A DNA stretch of 20,713 bases from contig JAENRP010000527.1 of NCBI GenBank assembly GCA_024741835.1, forward strand, positions 1-20,713. The letters run 5' to 3'. This stretch comes from Diplocarpon mali. Lineage: Eukaryota > Ascomycota > Leotiomycetes > Helotiales > Drepanopezizaceae. Under the pieces are notes generated by a model. The model saw nothing but the letters and a program-made list of their open reading frames with translations. It was not told the origin of the DNA and searched no databases. Positions 19,396 to 20,713 of the stretch are shown here, piece after piece. Numbering within the stretch: the stretch's first letter is position 1; the number at the start of each line of letters is the position of its first letter. The position numbers and the translations under genes were made by a program.

Positions 19396-20283
19396 TGATG
19401 GATTCTTTGGACCTCTGAATATGACCTTCCAAGGACCGAAGCTTGATATCTCGGGCCATTGTTGTCGGATGTGATTGCACGTCCTAGCCTCGGTAAGCGG
19501 CTCCTCCTTGGGTATTGCTCTGGGCTCACAGCTGAGGAATTATCATCTCGAAGCGTTTTCCTTTCCCAAGGCATAAAGTTTCCTTTACGATATTTTACCA
19601 ATCGCGTCCTCATACGCGCGAGACACAGATCTGCGGTTGAGGATGCAGTCACAACTGGAACAGCATGACCCTACTCTTTTTACGTATCCCCTGTTCGAAG
19701 GTTGCTACTCTCACGAACCTTACCCCCGATGGCTAGATTTCCGTTCGAGAGGACGCTCTACGGCATGTTGTAGTTTTTCTGCCGGCCACCTCGTAGTGCC
19801 TGCCTCTGACGAAGTGATATCTAAATCCTCCTTGAACGTACCTTGGCTCAGCCGATCTTGCAACAATGATTGTTCCAATTGTACAGGTCGGTTTGCTAGA
19901 GAAAGGGGTCAATACGGAGAGAAGTTTAAATAAGAACAGCTAGTGGGGTGCAATAAGCACCATACTCCCCATACGGCAATGAAGGCAGATTTTGGAGCCA
20001 CCGAGGTCCAAATAGTCGTAGAAACGGAGGCGATCGCAGCCTTACCAAGCCTACCTCCCTACATGAAGCCACGACGAGGGAATCCCCGATGGCATATCCC
20101 TCCCTTCACATCCCACGTTCGGGCTCACGCTCGACTCCATCTGATGTCCTCCACCCCCAGATGACTTCCGGCCCAACTTGGTCCAAGCTCGCTTCATGTG
20201 CGCCACACAGATCAGCCCAAGGAGGATGGATCACCGACTGAAACACACCAAGCCCAAGAAAGATTCGGGCTGTCACATGTTTG

Positions 20284-20293
20284 ATCACGTGAT
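20284..20293. promoter_or_regulatory. Perfect palindrome ATCACGTGAT (E-box)
   Basis: CACGTG extended to a 10-bp perfect palindrome, with a related CACATG at 20275-20280 a few bases upstream. CACGTG is the core for Cbf1/SREBP/Myc-type bHLH factors. No adjacent gene supports a specific role. Confidence 0.35.
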
Positions 20294-20536
20294 ATCAAAT
20301 ATTGCATCGCTGTCACTGCCACTACTTGAGATGAGAGTGGCTGGGCCTTTGGGCGCTCCGCTCGCAATGCAAATTCCTAGGAGTGAGTATGGTGGGCGGG
20401 GGGTGTATCTGCAGCGGTTTGACGGACGTCGGCGTGATACCGCACGCTGGCCGCACAGAGTGGCTGATCCCTGGCGCAGTGCACCTCCCCGCCTGCACTG
20501 GATTAGTCGTAGCGACCAAACGGAACAGGGCGGTAC

Positions 20537-20604
20537 GGGAAGGGGGGCGGGGGGTAGAGGAAGAGGAGGAGGTGGAGGAGGAGAAGGAGGAGGAGGGGGA
20601 GAGG
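20537..20604. repeat. GGA-rich purine tract
   Basis: A G/GGA-rich tract containing irregular GGA and GAGGA units, interrupted by only a few pyrimidines, giving one of the strongest purine skews in the window. Runs of G3-G6 near 20538-20555 are compatible with a G-quadruplex. Confidence 0.75.
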
Positions 20605-20713
20605 CACATATATCAGTTGATAGTACATGAAGCGCAGCAGTAGAACAGGTGACGGGGAAGCATGGGGGGAGATGGGGAGAATGGAATGGAAATGATGCTA
20701 CGCTGCAGAATGA

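Larger units (their letters stand above)
19396..20713. other. Right-hand intergenic region, no supportable gene
   Basis: Past the CENP-H stop I find no frame with recognisable motifs. The minus-strand open frame at 18990-19652 is largely antisense to CENP-H exon 2, and frames beyond 20170 are shaped by the GGA tract. The right end may be upstream DNA of a gene outside the window. Confidence 0.55.

Noticed and set aside
18990..19652. A 220-codon minus-strand open frame opposite CENP-H
   Set aside because: It is mainly the antisense of exon 2 of CENP-H, whose sense frame carries the family motif.

Overview
The window comes from the nuclear genome of a filamentous ascomycete (Pezizomycotina). 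The genes are split by short spliceosomal introns (37-215 nt) with GT...CTGAC...AG signals. Gene density is low and alternates between strands, and intergenic DNA is rich in microsatellites and homopolymer runs. The proteins look ascomycete, most clearly the filamentous-fungal Atg11 and a mitochondrial P5C dehydrogenase. Intergenic TAGGTA/TACCTA-type motifs fit a Sordariomycete-like lineage, but that is only an impression.

Layout. Positions 1-6425 hold no gene that I can support. The one clear structure there is a roughly 265-bp relic of a Tc1/mariner transposon at about 3929-4197, with matching inverted termini and the last ~45 codons of a transposase. Five genes follow. (1) A HAD-family sugar/glycerol-phosphate phosphatase of the Gpp1 type, minus strand, 6426-7645, five exons including one of 16 nt. 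(2) Mitochondrial delta-1-pyrroline-5-carboxylate dehydrogenase, plus strand, 8862-10681, three exons. (3) A cytosolic-type glycoside hydrolase family 5 protein, plus strand, 11130-12848, two exons. (4) The selective-autophagy scaffold ATG11, minus strand, 14045-18316, three exons, one apparently bounded by a GC-AG intron. (5) A probable CENP-H/Fta3 kinetochore subunit, plus strand, 18593-19395, two exons. The tail from 19396 to 20713 has no recognisable gene and ends in a GGA-rich purine tract.

How they relate. The genes are housekeeping genes with no shared pathway. The phosphatase and P5CDH are divergent across a 1.2-kb intergenic region, and ATG11 and CENP-H are divergent across 276 bp. 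GH5 and ATG11 converge on a 1.2-kb region full of simple repeats. I see no biosynthetic cluster, phage-like system or CRISPR-like array. The points most worth checking are the 16-nt exon that cuts through the catalytic DxDGT motif of the phosphatase, its 37-nt intron, the GC-AG intron of ATG11 and the internally deleted Tc1/mariner relic. Splice sites were placed by hand from reading-frame continuity and remembered family motifs, without alignment or transcript data.
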